From NCBI GenBank assembly GCA_030015575.1, contig CM057344.1, positions 190,233,044 through 190,297,043 of the forward strand: a DNA stretch of 64,000 nt, in the 5' to 3' direction. The DNA comes from Agapanthus africanus. Lineage: Eukaryota > Streptophyta > Magnoliopsida > Asparagales > Amaryllidaceae. Within the stretch, counting starts at the first letter, position 1. Every line of letters begins with the position of its first letter. The notes below the pieces were generated by a model. It ran no database searches, was not told the origin of the DNA, and saw only the letters and a program-made list of their open reading frames with translations. Below are positions 1 to 9,977 of the stretch, piece after piece. The translations under genes were made by a program, and so were the position numbers.

Positions 1-842
1 TGTATGCACAGTTGCTTGAGGCGGAGGATGAGGTTTTTCATTAGGGTTTCGGAACGGGTGCGTATGCACAGTTGACAGTCTTCTTTTTCCAAACCCTAAT
101 GGATTTGTATTATATCAATTAATAATATATAATAAAATGAAATTGTGTCATGGTTAGTTTTTGTTGACTTGTTGACCATGGTTGACTTGTTGACCATGGT
201 TGAACTTTTGACCATCATCATCACAAAAGAAAGATGCTTTTTGATTCTAGCAAATTCATTTAATGTTTGTAATGATAATGGTCATTCTAAAACTTTCCAT
301 CAACCTTTTCATTTTCATTATTATTATTATTGATAATTCTTTTTCTTTTGCATTATGGTTGCAAGAAAGAAAAAGAATAGCTCATTCTATCATAACCTCT
401 CTCTCTCCTCATTTCATCTTCTTCTTCCTCTAGCAAAGAGAAACCTTCTCATGTGTTGAGAATCCTTCTCTTTAAAAAGAAAAGCAAATCCTAATCACTC
501 TCTACTCATTCTAGGATGAAGGTTTGGCAAGCCGGAAACCTTAGTTCACTCAAAGATCGAGGAAGAGCCCAAAGGTCGAACCTTCGAGGTGGATCCATCT
601 TCGACGGGAGAAGGCGACGAAAAGAGAGAACCATCAACCTCTACAAGGTTTAAAGAAGAAGGAGTTCAAGTTTAGGTATAACCATCTTCCATAGTAGCTA
701 AATCTCTTTAGCAAGTATACTAGTTTTAGTTTAGACAACGATCCCGACCTTGTTTAGTCCATGTTGCCTCTTGCGATAAAAATTGTTTTTTATACCGTTT
801 CCGCCTCCCCGTAAGCACCGGGGGTCGCAATATGGACTTACA
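1..842 (+). repeat. Copia LTR 3' portion (5' LTR remnant of C1)
   Basis: The segment shares its plan with the other copia LTR ends in the window: a TGTATGCACAG stretch, a pyrimidine-rich CTTCTTCTTCCTCTAGC block near 420, then a GC-richer tail ending in ACTTACA near 842. The 3' LTR at 8166-8172 ends in the same ACTTACA. Identity to the 3' LTR is only patchy by eye, so assignment as the partner LTR is tentative. A short direct repeat of the TTGACTTGTTGACCATGG type lies at about 160-205. Confidence 0.5.
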
Positions 843-2520
843 GGGCGAGCGTCCGACATGTGGACTGCCGTCACTGCCTGTTTGTATTATTCTTTTGGGG
901 CACGACCTGGTTGCGGTCGATGTACCCGTTGTATGTATATTTTACTTTCTGTACTAGGATTGCTCCGCGGAGGGGTGCACGGATAGCCGGGTTCTGGAGG
1001 GCAACAAGCCCGCATCTCATGGCATTGAGACGGAGGGGGCTTCACTCTAGGATTGGCGGGCTATTCGCCGCACTCGTAGGGGGTACAGGTTGACCCAGGA
1101 GGGGTGCCCAAGTTACCGGATTCCGTGAAGTGCTGGGTGGTCCATTCACGTTGCTGAAGGGGGCTGCCTCGCTTCAGGTTTTGGCGGGTAACTTGCCGCG
1201 CCCGTAGGGGTCTAGGATTTCATTGCACAGGCTATCCACACGACCAGGGGAACGTCGGGTTTCAGCGGCTCTGTGAAACCCGGGGATCCCAGATATCTGT
1301 ATTGTTTCTGTGATGCTGTTCATTCTCTGTGATGTTGCATTTTATTCACGCCTTGAGCGAATATAATATATTGGTATATATATTAGTAGATGTTGTATAT
1401 GTTTTGCATCCGCGCTAGTCCAGTCCCCGCTCTGTCGTTAGTTAGCTAACCTAACGGGTAATGACGGGACCCAGTGGCGAATGCGGATGGCATATACGTA
1501 CATCAGTATATTTTCGTTCTTTTTGGTGTGATCAATTGATGGGACTGCATTGATTCGGATCAATGAAAGTTAAAAACAAACCTAATCTGATGTTGTTGGA
1601 ACACTTTTCAAAAAGCTGTTATTGCAAGGACGTTTACTTTTGTTTTGCATCGTGGTATTCATTGGAATATCCTGCTCCTCAGTCGACGAGGCAAGGGCCG
1701 AGATCCCTTCACCGGGAGTGACCCCTTGGACAGAAGTTTGCGTCAGGGCATTAACTTCACTATAGCCGATTACTTTTGCTTTGCATCGCGGTATTCATTT
1801 GGAATATCCTGCACCCCATTCTACGGGGAAAGAGCCGAGATCCCCTCACAGGGAGTGACCTCTTTAGCAACGGTTTTCGTCACTATATTTTTAAAAGCTA
1901 TCAGTTCCTTCAACGATATCAAGTTCATTACGTTCAAGGTTTTCGCCAGAAACCATTCGTAGCCCTCCGTCATTTCAGTTAAATATTCGGTAGTATTCAA
2001 GCTATGTATTTTGACCTCACGCCAAGGCATAGTGATTGGTAGCTGCCGGGTATTTATCTGTTGCATAGATAGATGCGTTGGTTTGGGACAGTCGTACTAC
2101 TATTTTGGCCTACGTCAAGGGTATGTACGGGTGGGTTCAGATTAACCTGGATAATGACGGGCAGAACTTGACATGTGACTTATGATATTTTGACCTCACG
2201 CCAAGGTCATAAGAGCATGGGGCAGAAATCACATCGGGAGTTTCAAAAGAACTGAAACTTGCCAGATATGCGCATACCATCTGGAGTATGATGATGTGAG
2301 CGGATTCTGTCACGTTATCATGCGATGATAGTTGGATCCCGATTCCCACTAATGAGTTGGTATACTCCTCGGGTGACCCCGACTAATTCTTCTTTTAGGT
2401 TTGGAGAAGAATTTGAGGTGCAGTGGAAGGTTTCCAGATTAGATAAATTGGTAACCATTCTGATCTAGGTTAGAGTGCACGCTGAGTGTTTCTTTTCTCT
2501 CTCTCTTTGGCAGCGACCAT
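843..2520 (+). other. Copia C1 untranslated leader
   Basis: This non-coding leader is homologous along its length to the leaders of C3 (about 49,380-50,850) and, reversed, of C2 (about 9978-11,400). Shared landmarks are the CGCGCTAGTCC box near 1411, the GCGAATGCGGATGGCATA box near 1476, the GAGATCCC/GGGAGTGACC repeats near 1700 and 1840, and the TGACCTCACGCCAAGG boxes. It ends in a CT-rich run and GGCAGCGACCATTG near 2518, where C3 has its gag ATG. The ATG has been lost here. Confidence 0.65.
1641..1862 (+). repeat. Tandem direct repeat in copia leader, about 135-bp unit
   Basis: Two diverged copies begin at about 1641 and 1776. Each contains a TTTGCATCG(T/C)GGTATTCATT segment followed by GCCGAGATCCC(T/C)TCAC and GGGAGTGACC. 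An equivalent pair is found in the C3 leader at about 49,987 and 50,138, so the duplication predates the split of these copies. Confidence 0.7.
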
Positions 2521-2632
2521 TGACCCGACCCTAAGACTTTGACTCAGAGACCAAGTTGACCGAACCTTCTTAAACACCGGCTTTTGGATTGTCAGAGTTG
2601 CAAACCTCATTGCCACTCCTACTTTTACCCTT

Positions 2633-3330
2633 TTCTCCAGGACACCCCGTATTACTACGAACGTCCACTTCCATTGGACAAAACCATCGTATGGTTATAT
2701 ACGAACTCGAAGGTTTTCGAGAATGGTTTCTGGTTCTGGAGAAAACGGATAGGACTATTCAGTTGTCTTTTCTTTTCACCTTCTCTCAGGCTGCGAGTAC
2801 TCCTTGGTTTAGGAGTAGTACACCTATTACGCAAATTGGATAGTCTTCTTCCAAACCATAGGCTGGTGCCGACCGGTAGGGAATGAAGAAAACCAGTTAG
2901 CCTAAACGGTGTACAGAAGGTATTAAGTTCAGACAAAGCAAGGGATTAGTAAGAGGGCAAAGTAAATTGCGACTGCTATTCACGACCAAACCAAGTATTT
3001 CTTCGCCAATCCTAAATCACCTTTGTATTTCTCCAGGACACTCCGTATCACTACGAAGATCCCATTTTATTGGATAATCCATCGTATGGTTATATACGAA
3101 CTCGAAAGGAACTTGTTCCAGTTCGGGGATGGATTCTGGTCCAGGAGAAATAGGAATAAAGTACATTCAGGTGTCTTTTATCTTCACCTTCTCTCGCGTT
3201 GCGAGTGCTCCTAGGATTAGGACAGTACACCCTTTATGCTTATTGGATAGTCTTCTTCCAAACCATAGGCTGGTGCCGAACGGTAGGGAAGGAAGAAAAC
3301 CAATTGGCCTAAAGGGGTGTGCAGAAAGTA
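2633..3330 (+). repeat. Tandem direct repeat in C1 interior, about 398-bp unit
   Basis: The block at about 2633-2921 recurs at about 3029-3330. Both copies contain TCCAGGACAC(C/T)CCGTAT, a CGTATGGTTATATACGAACT stretch and the AAACCATAGGCTGGTGCCGA stretch. The spacing of matching bases is close to 398. It lies where gag and protease would be expected in a copia element, but I recognise no gag or protease motif in it. Confidence 0.75.
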
Positions 3331-4379
3331 ATGACTAAAGACATATGAAGGGATTTGGAGAGGTGGCAAAGAATTATACGGTTATAGTTGTGAATCTGGA
3401 TAATGGAAGAGGCATTACTAAGAATACCGGGATACCCCACCGAAACATTTCAATGTTTCAGTTTCACTGTGTACTGTTAAAAGAAAACTGATTTCCTGAT
3501 TAGACACTTGCTCCAGGGTATGTATTTACCAGGTTTGATTCTCACATCTGTATGGTTTTACAGATGGTGAGTGGGAGTAAGTTATTGGGAATTGGGTGAT
3601 CATCCTCATTATATCGGGATTCGTTGTAATCGGTGATATTTGAGGAGATCATCTGGGCTGTTTGCCGGTCGGCAAATGTTTGGTTTTGAATATCCGCTGT
3701 TGTGCACCAATTTCAAATTGATATATCTGTACGTCAATTTTCATAGAGTGAGATATACCTTTTGATATTATGTCGATGACATTAACCTATATCAGTGGAT
3801 GGTTAGGTAAGGAGCATTAAACAGCGGTGTAATTCTTCTTAACCATAAGTACAGTTTTCAACCTACGACACACACTGAAAGAGTTATTAGACTCAGTGGA
3901 CTTGTACAGAGTATTGTATGTTGTCCAGTGTCCATTAGGACAGAGGGGTTGGTCCTCATACTATATTCTGTTTACTTTTAACTTCTCTAGTTCTTAGACA
4001 TGTGTTTCGTTGAAACACAGGGTCTAAGTTTTGAGGAGTTATAGGTATTTGAATAGAGTAGAGAACCAAGTGTAGCAAGTATCGGGATTCTTCAAAGTGA
4101 TCGAAGATGTAGATACTTATGTATGGTATTCAGTTGATAGTAATAATAAAGAGAAATTGCTTCTCTTTCAGGTTACTCATAATTGGAAGCATTCCTAAGT
4201 TGAGTAACGCTGATCGGCCTCCTTCCATTTAGTTGACATGCACTGGAGATAGCTGCATGATTTGAATCTGGTTCAATTAAATCAGTGCCTCTGGTTCTAT
4301 ATTGGATATAGAACAGTTCATATCTTAACGTTGTTAAGGTACGGGGAGTTGTCCGGTTTATGATTAAAACCAGACACTG
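3331..4379 (+). other. Unassigned C1 interior
   Basis: By position this should hold protease and the first part of integrase. No frame stays open and I recognise no motif, so I regard it as decayed internal copia sequence. A chance Tyr-Val-Asp-Asp reading near 3770 is out of order for a reverse transcriptase and is not counted. Confidence 0.4.
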
Positions 4380-4740
4380 GACAACTCAAGGCACGTTTCT
4401 GTAATGGCTGTTTGTGGGTTGACCCAGGCTATGACGAGGGTTGATTTTCTACCATCTGGGAGATCAATAGAAATATTGTTCAAGACTCGCCACAGTTTTA
4501 TTAAAAATGGATTTTTTCAAAAAAAAAAACAGCAGTGGGAGTATGGTAGAACTGGAAGTGATTCCAGAACCGCAAACGATTACTGAAGATTTGATAAGGA
4601 ACCTAAAGATTCAATCTGATTTGACATTCCATTGGCCGCTCCGCAGATAAGGTGGGTAACTTCAGGCACCCGAGAGGTACTCCGGTAGCCTCAAGGACGG
4701 TGACAGGGAAGTTCTCGTTTACCCACACTTGCCATTGTTG
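4380..4740 (+). pseudogene. Copia integrase C-terminal remnant (C1)
   Basis: A + strand frame at about 4404-4586 reads LFKTRHSFIKNGFF and resembles the copia region just after the integrase core, which usually reads like 'F.ARH..FLEKEFL'. It is followed by an acidic and proline stretch (VIPEPQ) of the kind that links integrase to reverse transcriptase. An A-run at 4519-4529 interrupts it. This stretch tethers integrase to RT in the Pol polyprotein of an intact element. Here only a fragment with stops remains. Recognition rests on short motif similarity plus correct order ahead of the RT remnant at 4790. Confidence 0.5.
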
Positions 4741-4789
4741 TTGTTCCAGGCTGCGAGACCCAGCAGGAGGATGAGTATAGCGTCGTTCT

Positions 4790-5210
4790 AAACTTGCTTT
4801 GGAAGTGTACGCCTATATGACTCTGCCAGAGGGTTGTCGTAGTCAGTGGGAGCAGCGGAAGCATTGGTGGACATGTAGCTTATGTCTATTTATAGACTAA
4901 AGCAGATGTAGCGGAGATAGATCATCTATTTCTGACGTGACAGTCATAGGTTTGACTTCATCAGAATAGGGGATGGATCTGTTGAGAAGGTAGTAGGGTG
5001 TGATATCCTGGTATTTGGATGACATATACAGAATAGGAAAAGAAACTCCTATACTACAATCGGTTGTACTTTGGTCGTCACACAGTGTTTTCTCCACAAG
5101 GGACCTGGACATTATATCAAACATACTGGTTACTAGTTCTATGGTTTTAGATCTAGATTTGGGTGGTTTCCCAATCAGGGTACTTAGACAGCATTCTAAG
5201 GGTATTTAGA
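4790..5210 (+). pseudogene. Copia reverse transcriptase remnant (C1)
   Basis: Upstream, about 4815-4875, a frame reads LPEGCRSQWEQ, resembling the QPEGF..P..P block of copia RT. From 5000 the frame reads WYLDDIYRIGKETP followed by LQSVVLWSSHSVFSTRDL. This is the catalytic palm motif (normally YVDD, here YLDD), then the conserved 'S...WLS..F.MKDLGE' helix. RT would copy element RNA into cDNA in cytoplasmic virus-like particles. The domain is interrupted by stops and frame changes, so no enzyme can be made. Confidence 0.7.
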
Positions 5211-5700
5211 ATGGACGACTCCTGGCACGGTAGTGTACCTGCAGATAATGGAGTCACCCTCTCCAAAGGTGTCTTACAGACTAAAGGGGAGAGGGACGGG
5301 CATGATTGGCAGATCACTTGCTCAGGCAATTGAGTCAATCGTGAGATGTCAAGTACCACACCAGATGTTGTTCTTGCACTAGATGCAATAAGTTGACATT
5401 AATCCAATCCTGGAGAAACAGTCGGAAGCAGTTTTAGAACACAAGTGGATGTTCTAGGGATATGATAACGACAGCCTCATTCAGGAGACAGTTATCATTC
5501 CAGGCTTCCAAGGTGACATGGACGACAAGGAGGTTGTCAGAGTTATAGTTTTCCTTCTGATGAGGGGCAGTATTTTGGACAGGTGGTCCAAGGCAATACT
5601 GAGGGAGGCTTGTCGCAGGATACTGATTAAGTTCAGTTGACGATACAGTCTACGAAGTTTGGATTTAGAGTTCATTTATGAGCTATGTCCCATCAGACAT
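5211..5700 (+). pseudogene. Copia RT C-terminus and RNase H remnant (C1)
   Basis: The frame near 5240-5290 reads VTLSKGV, like the 'G..LSK..CPK' block of copia RT. Near 5350 it reads MSSTTPDVVLALDAIS, like 'YA.LCTRPDV..A...S'. Near 5490-5580 it reads PGFQGDMDDKEVV, like the RNase H 'D.D.AGD.D.RKSTSGY' block. The order of domains is correct for Ty1/copia, where RNase H closes the polyprotein. All frames contain stops. Residues 5700-5930 give no further recognisable motif before the polypurine tract. Confidence 0.6.
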
Positions 5701-5929
5701 CCAAACACATTCTAAGACAGGTATTGCTCATTTCGGGAGATGGGTTTCTCCGCGAACTTGAGATATAGAGAGACATAGATAGAAACATCAAAGCGGATCC
5801 ACTCACTGAGGCTATTCCTCGAACGCAATAGTTCCGCAAACGAGCTTTGTGAGACTGACTAGTAGAGGAGTTGGATGTTCGGTATCACACGGGCTGTGAG
5901 TATGCGACATCGCAATAATTAGCCTTGAG

Positions 5930-5943
5930 AGCAAGTGGGAGAT
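5930..5943 (+). promoter_or_regulatory. Polypurine tract of C1
   Basis: AGCAAGTGGGAGAT lies directly before the LTR start TGTTGG at 5944. The same AAGTGGGAGATTGTTAG arrangement occurs, reversed, at 61,864 in C4, supporting its role as the plus-strand DNA primer site. Confidence 0.8.
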
Positions 5944-8172
5944 TGTTGGAGATAGTGCCCTCAGAGTCAATTATTAGGTCACAGGTACGTGATTGTAATG
6001 ATTGAGGGAGGACCTATCCCGGTAGGACAGTCTTACTCGAGATGATAGTATGCTATCTGGTTTACCTTTATCATCGTGTACTGCTTTAGGTGACTTGACA
6101 CGTCGCTATTACACGTTGATAGAGCCCCTAGGATTCTTGCTTGACCACCAGCAGTATGAGGGCGATCATATAAGTGGGAGCTGGGGTCTATAAGCTTATC
6201 CTTAAAAGGTCCCTAGTCGTAGGAGTTTCGAGACCGGGCATCGATACTCCATTAGTAGACTAGTGTATACAGTCGAGACCCCGACGAGGGGCGGTGGCCG
6301 GTCTCACAAGCCACTGGTGTCAGTTGGATCACCTAAGATGTATACAGGTGCTCATTGGGTTATGAGTACACCGGACAGGACTCGCCGGGAACATGCTAGT
6401 TGGTCATATACCAGACGTCAGATGGCAGTTCCCTGGTGACATGTATGCAGGTTAGTTCATCGACCTGGGGATCGTCATTTGTCTCGTGTAAGTTCCCACT
6501 GTACTTTGATTACTACCCTACCACGGCTCAAAGGAGTCGTGCAAACAGGTTTTAGTTGGGTACAGTCCCGAGCCACATGGAGGCAGTGAGCGTATCTTCA
6601 GGGGTTCGTCTCTCCCGGTATTGGGGGTGAGGTCGTGCTGTGTCTAGGAGAGCCATTACACAAAGTCCTTGGCCAAGGCAAGGAGATTTACTGGTAGGTA
6701 TTCCAGTAGTATCTCAGGGTGTTCTGGGCTACACTCCGACACGACTTGTACCGCTTTTGGGGGTCTGACTTTTACCAACCCCCTAGGCCCGCCATGCGAT
6801 ACTCATAGACGAACGGACCGGACTGCACGGATATTGTCACTGACAGGCTCAGTTGGGTGTCGGGGTGAGCTTCCTCATCGACGTCCCATTTGGTCAGTAC
6901 CTGGTAGCCCGTCACGTATTGGCTTATACCTCTGACGTGCTAGTGGTTAAATCCACAACCAAGGTGTTGACGAGTCTTTAGAGTCCCCCACATTTCAGTT
7001 ACTCAGCTTTCGGGCGAAAGGTTGTAGAGACCGTATGGAGATATGGCAAGGTCTGATCAGATACGTGCGGTATTGCACGGATCAGGATCGGACAGATTGT
7101 ACTATAGGCCGTATGGTTATATGGCAGGGTTCGATCAGATACGTGCGGTATTGCACGGATCAGGATCGAGCAGATATTACTAGCCGGTTTTGGTATAAGC
7201 CGGATCCTAGTATAGTACAGTGTAGATTTTGTCTCATTGCATTTGTATTTTGGTCGAAATACAGATGCGGGTGTGTATGCACAGTATTGGGGTTTTCCTG
7301 TAATTTATTACGGGACCAGTCTTCTGGAGTTGCCAGTTTGCTTTCCGTTTCGGCCAATTTCCATTGTTCCGTTCATTGGACGAAGATTGGTGGAGGAGGG
7401 CTTATTTGCATTGTTGCAAATAAGCATTTGTGGAGGGGGTCTTTGCATATTATCATGTCATGATACTTGTCCCATCCATTGACTTGACTTTTTGCTTCAT
7501 GGTTGTGTCATGATGGCTTGACCCTTGTTATGTGGTGATGGTTGCTTTGGAGTGTTATTTTCTTTGTGGTGATCATTTGTTTCTCCATCATTACTCTTTT
7601 TCCACCCACCCCCTTGTTTGTTCTCTCTCTCTCTCCAATCACACATGAAAGGGGGGGCCGGCCATTCCTTGAAAAAAAAGGGGATTCATTTTCTTTTAGG
7701 GGTGGGAAAAATGTTACTCTCATTTTTGGTATGCTACATTTTCCCCACCTCTCTCCAAGCTTTTTTTTTCCTCCACCAAAAGGCACCTCCATGAACCCCA
7801 AATGAGACACAATCCTCTACTACACATTCTACAGCAAACCTTGGGCACGTCGAGTAGCCGGCTTCGTGCCCGAGTTGCCTCGGCATTGAGGTGGGAGCCC
7901 GTAAACAAAGTAGGCGATGTGGTGCACTTCCGGCGACGAGGAGGAGACGGGACTTTTCCGCAGGAGATCCGGACGATGGCGAGAAGACCGGAGGACTTGG
8001 ATCGTCGGTATATCTCTAACCCATCTTGTTAAGTAGCTTAGACTTGTTAATGGTTCGATCCGGGTTATAGTGCGCGGTGGTGCCGGTTTGCTAAGTCCGC
8101 AAAATTTAAGTTATTCACCGCTTCCGCTTTCCGGCGTCGGATTGACGGCCGGGGCGCCGCCGTGCACTTACA
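5944..8172 (+). repeat. Copia 3' LTR of C1
   Basis: The LTR begins TGTTGGAGATAGTGCCCTC immediately after the polypurine tract and ends GTGCACTTACA. It is 2229 bp long and matches the solo LTR at 44,565-46,590 throughout. It would provide promoter and polyadenylation signals. A TTGGGCACGTCG block at 7840 and a GGTTCGATCCGGGTT block at 8052 are shared with the solo copy. It differs by an extra 78-bp duplication at 7031-7186. Confidence 0.85.
7031..7186 (+). repeat. 78-bp tandem duplication inside C1 3' LTR
   Basis: Two copies start with CCGTATGG at 7031 and 7109. Each contains ATACGTGCGGTATTGCAC, which includes a GTGC/GCAC inverted repeat. The related solo LTR has one copy only (about 45,650-45,730), so the duplication is specific to this lineage. 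Confidence 0.8.
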
Positions 8173-8968
8173 GCATATCTAATAGGGTCCGATACCGTCG
8201 TTCTGACACACCGTTATGCTGTGGGGTGTAAGGAGGAGTGAGCTGAGAGAGAATCCCATTCTCTTTTAGGAAGTCTGCAAACTCTGTGCTTAGGTACTCC
8301 CCACCTCGATCTGATCGAAGCATTTTGATGCTCAAGCCGGTTTATTTTTCTACTTCGAGTTTATATTCAGTGAATTTCTCGAAAGCTTCGGACTTGTGCT
8401 TTAATAAAAATACATGACCGAATCTTGAGAAATCATCAGTGAAGGTGATGAAGTAAGAAAAACTGTCTCTAGCCTGTATAGACATTAGCCCACATACATC
8501 ACTGTGTATGAGGCCCAAGAGCTGAGTAGCTCTTTCTCCGTATCCTGTAAACGGAGGTTTGGTCATTTTACCCTTGATAAAAGATTGGCAAGTCGCATAA
8601 GATTTATATTCAAAAGGGTTTAAATGTCCATCTTTGTGTAACTTGTTTAGTCTTGTTTCGTTAATATGACCAAGTCTACAGTGCCAAAGAAAAGCTTCAT
8701 TTATTTCTGAAAGTTTTCTTTTAGAAGTGTGTTGTATGCTGAAAAATGTGTGTTGATTTAAGACGTATATCCCATTATTAAGTGTACCATACCCAACCAA
8801 CATTTGATTCAGGTTAATGTTCATAACATTATTCTGCAATACAAAATTATATCCTTCATTGTCCAACAAAGAAACGGATATTATATTACAAAGCATACTA
8901 GGTACATAATAACATGGGTTCAAAACCAATATACATCCAGACGGCAACCCCAAGTGATACTCTCCCAC
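8173..8968 (-). pseudogene. Copia integrase (pre-integrase and catalytic core), broken
   Basis: From the 5' side this frame holds the tail of protease, the GAG-pre-integrase zinc region (WHCRLGH, then YATCQSF, where the second Cys of the usual CxxC is Phe), and the core domain. The first catalytic Asp is in IHSDVCGL. After a stop at 8339-8341 the same frame continues with the second Asp in LRSDRGGEY and the Glu in NGVSERRY, so all three acidic residues remain. Codons then stop at 8173, where the C1 LTR interrupts the frame a few residues past the Glu. The enzyme would insert element cDNA into the chromosome. One stop, a substituted zinc ligand and the insertion make it non-functional. Confidence 0.85.
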
Positions 8969-9540
8969 TGCAACTGTATGTACATTGGAACCATTTCCAA
9001 CCCGGAGAGTATGATCACCTTCTTCAAAACCTTGCTATTTCCCAGCCCCTGCATAGAATTGCAAATGTGAGAACCTGAACTGGTATCTAATACCCAGGAA
9101 GCAGAGTTTATTGAAAAACAGTTTTCTGTCACAAACACACCTGAAGCGGAAGCATCCCCATGCTTCTTCTTAAGATCCAAGTACTCAGTGCAGTTACGCT
9201 TCCAGTGTCCTGTTTTGTGGCAGTGATAACATTCCCCTTTCCGCAATTCCTCAACTTTGGACTTGTCTTTCCCTTTAACCTTTTTAACTCCACCTCTAGG
9301 TTTGGTGGGTTTCTTCTTCATCTTTCCCTTGGCCTTAGCCTTCGGATGAGAGGAGGAAGATGGCCCAACAGTCAAAGCGGAAGTCTTCACTGACTTCAGC
9401 GTGCTCTCTACACTCCTTAACATATTAAGGAGTTCAGGTAGTTCCTTCACCATGTTGTACATGTTGAAGTTTACTACAAATTGAGCAAAGGTAGAGGGGA
9501 GAGACTGCAGAATAATATCAGTATATTGTTCGTTGTCCAT
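8920..9540 (-). pseudogene. Copia gag C-terminus, zinc knuckle and protease, frameshifted
   Basis: The frame begins at the end of the gag capsid-like region (DIILQSLPSTF), passes a Lys-rich basic stretch, then the CX2CX4HX4C knuckle CYHCHKTGHWKRNC, which binds element RNA during packaging. About 50 residues later comes the aspartic protease site WVLDTSSGSHIC, where the usual DTGSGSH has Ser for the first Gly. The real protein continues from the frame at 9474-9977 by a one-base slip near 9530 and into the integrase frame by another near 9010. Neither shift looks like a programmed site, so I read both as decay. Confidence 0.85.
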
Positions 9541-9977
9541 TGTCCACCTAGGTCCTCAAGCTCTTCTATAAGAGCTATCATCTTCATAACATGGTCACCT
9601 ATTGGTGTACCAGGTGCCATCCGCATCTGAAGCAGCTTTCTAGACGCTTTGTATCGTAGGACATGAGATTTCTCCCCATACAACTCTTTTGAATGGAGAA
9701 AAATGAATTGGACATCCATCTGCTCGTACTGCTTTGAATGTGTGTTATCCATCGATGCAAGCGCTAGGCATTTGGCCGTAGCACCATCAGCGGCCCATGT
9801 CTTGCGGACTTCCTTATCCGCAACTGAAGATTTAGGACCTGGGACGGGCGGGGCTGGAGCCGTGAGGACATATGATACCTTATCATAAGTCAAGTCGATG
9901 TTAAGGTTCCTCAGCCAGTCTTTATAATTGGTCCCATTCAGTTTATTTTTATCTAGTAAAAACTTGAGTCCTGTCAT
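9474..9977 (-). pseudogene. Copia gag N-terminal domain (UBN2-like)
   Basis: The start ATG at 9977 gives MTGLKFLLDKNKLNGTNYKDW, the standard opening of plant copia Gag, in which the LNGTNY.DW motif lies about 12 residues in. It is followed by the helical Gag region with LASMDN, LKELYGE and MRMAPGTPIGDHVMKM segments. Gag assembles virus-like particles in the cytoplasm. The frame runs past ELEDLGGQ into a wrong frame where a single-base change has occurred. The leader lies upstream (9978-12,364), and the protease and integrase frames follow downstream on the same strand. Confidence 0.88.

Larger units (their letters stand above)
1..8172 (+). mobile_element. Ty1/copia element C1, degenerate, inserted in C2
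   Basis: This is a decayed long-LTR copia retrotransposon read on the + strand. The sequence runs from an LTR-like end (1-842) through a leader and ruined pol remnants to a polypurine tract at about 5934-5942 and a full-length 3' LTR at 5944-8172. The right boundary is sharp: beyond 8172 the minus-strand integrase frame of C2 begins. The left boundary and target duplication lie outside the window. No primer binding site is visible just after 842, and 1-842 differs clearly from the end of the 3' LTR. The left part may therefore be rearranged, or may belong to a sister subfamily. No long ORF survives, and pol is recognised only from short translated motifs. Confidence 0.7.

Noticed and set aside
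3760..3790. Tyr-Val-Asp-Asp reading as an RT active site
   Set aside because: No other RT motif around it, and the true RT remnant with YLDD lies at about 5010 in correct order.
7508..7810. 100-codon frame on the minus strand in the C1 LTR
   Set aside because: Low-complexity, lies in LTR, not kept in the related solo LTR.
8052..8066. B-box-like GGTTCGATCCGGGTT in the C1 LTR (also 46,478) as a tRNA or SINE
   Set aside because: No A box at the right distance and no tRNA-like folding; it is simply a conserved LTR stretch.
9000..9540. Programmed frameshift between C2 gag, protease and integrase
   Set aside because: Plant copia elements normally use one frame and no slippery heptamer stands at either break; random one-base changes are simpler.
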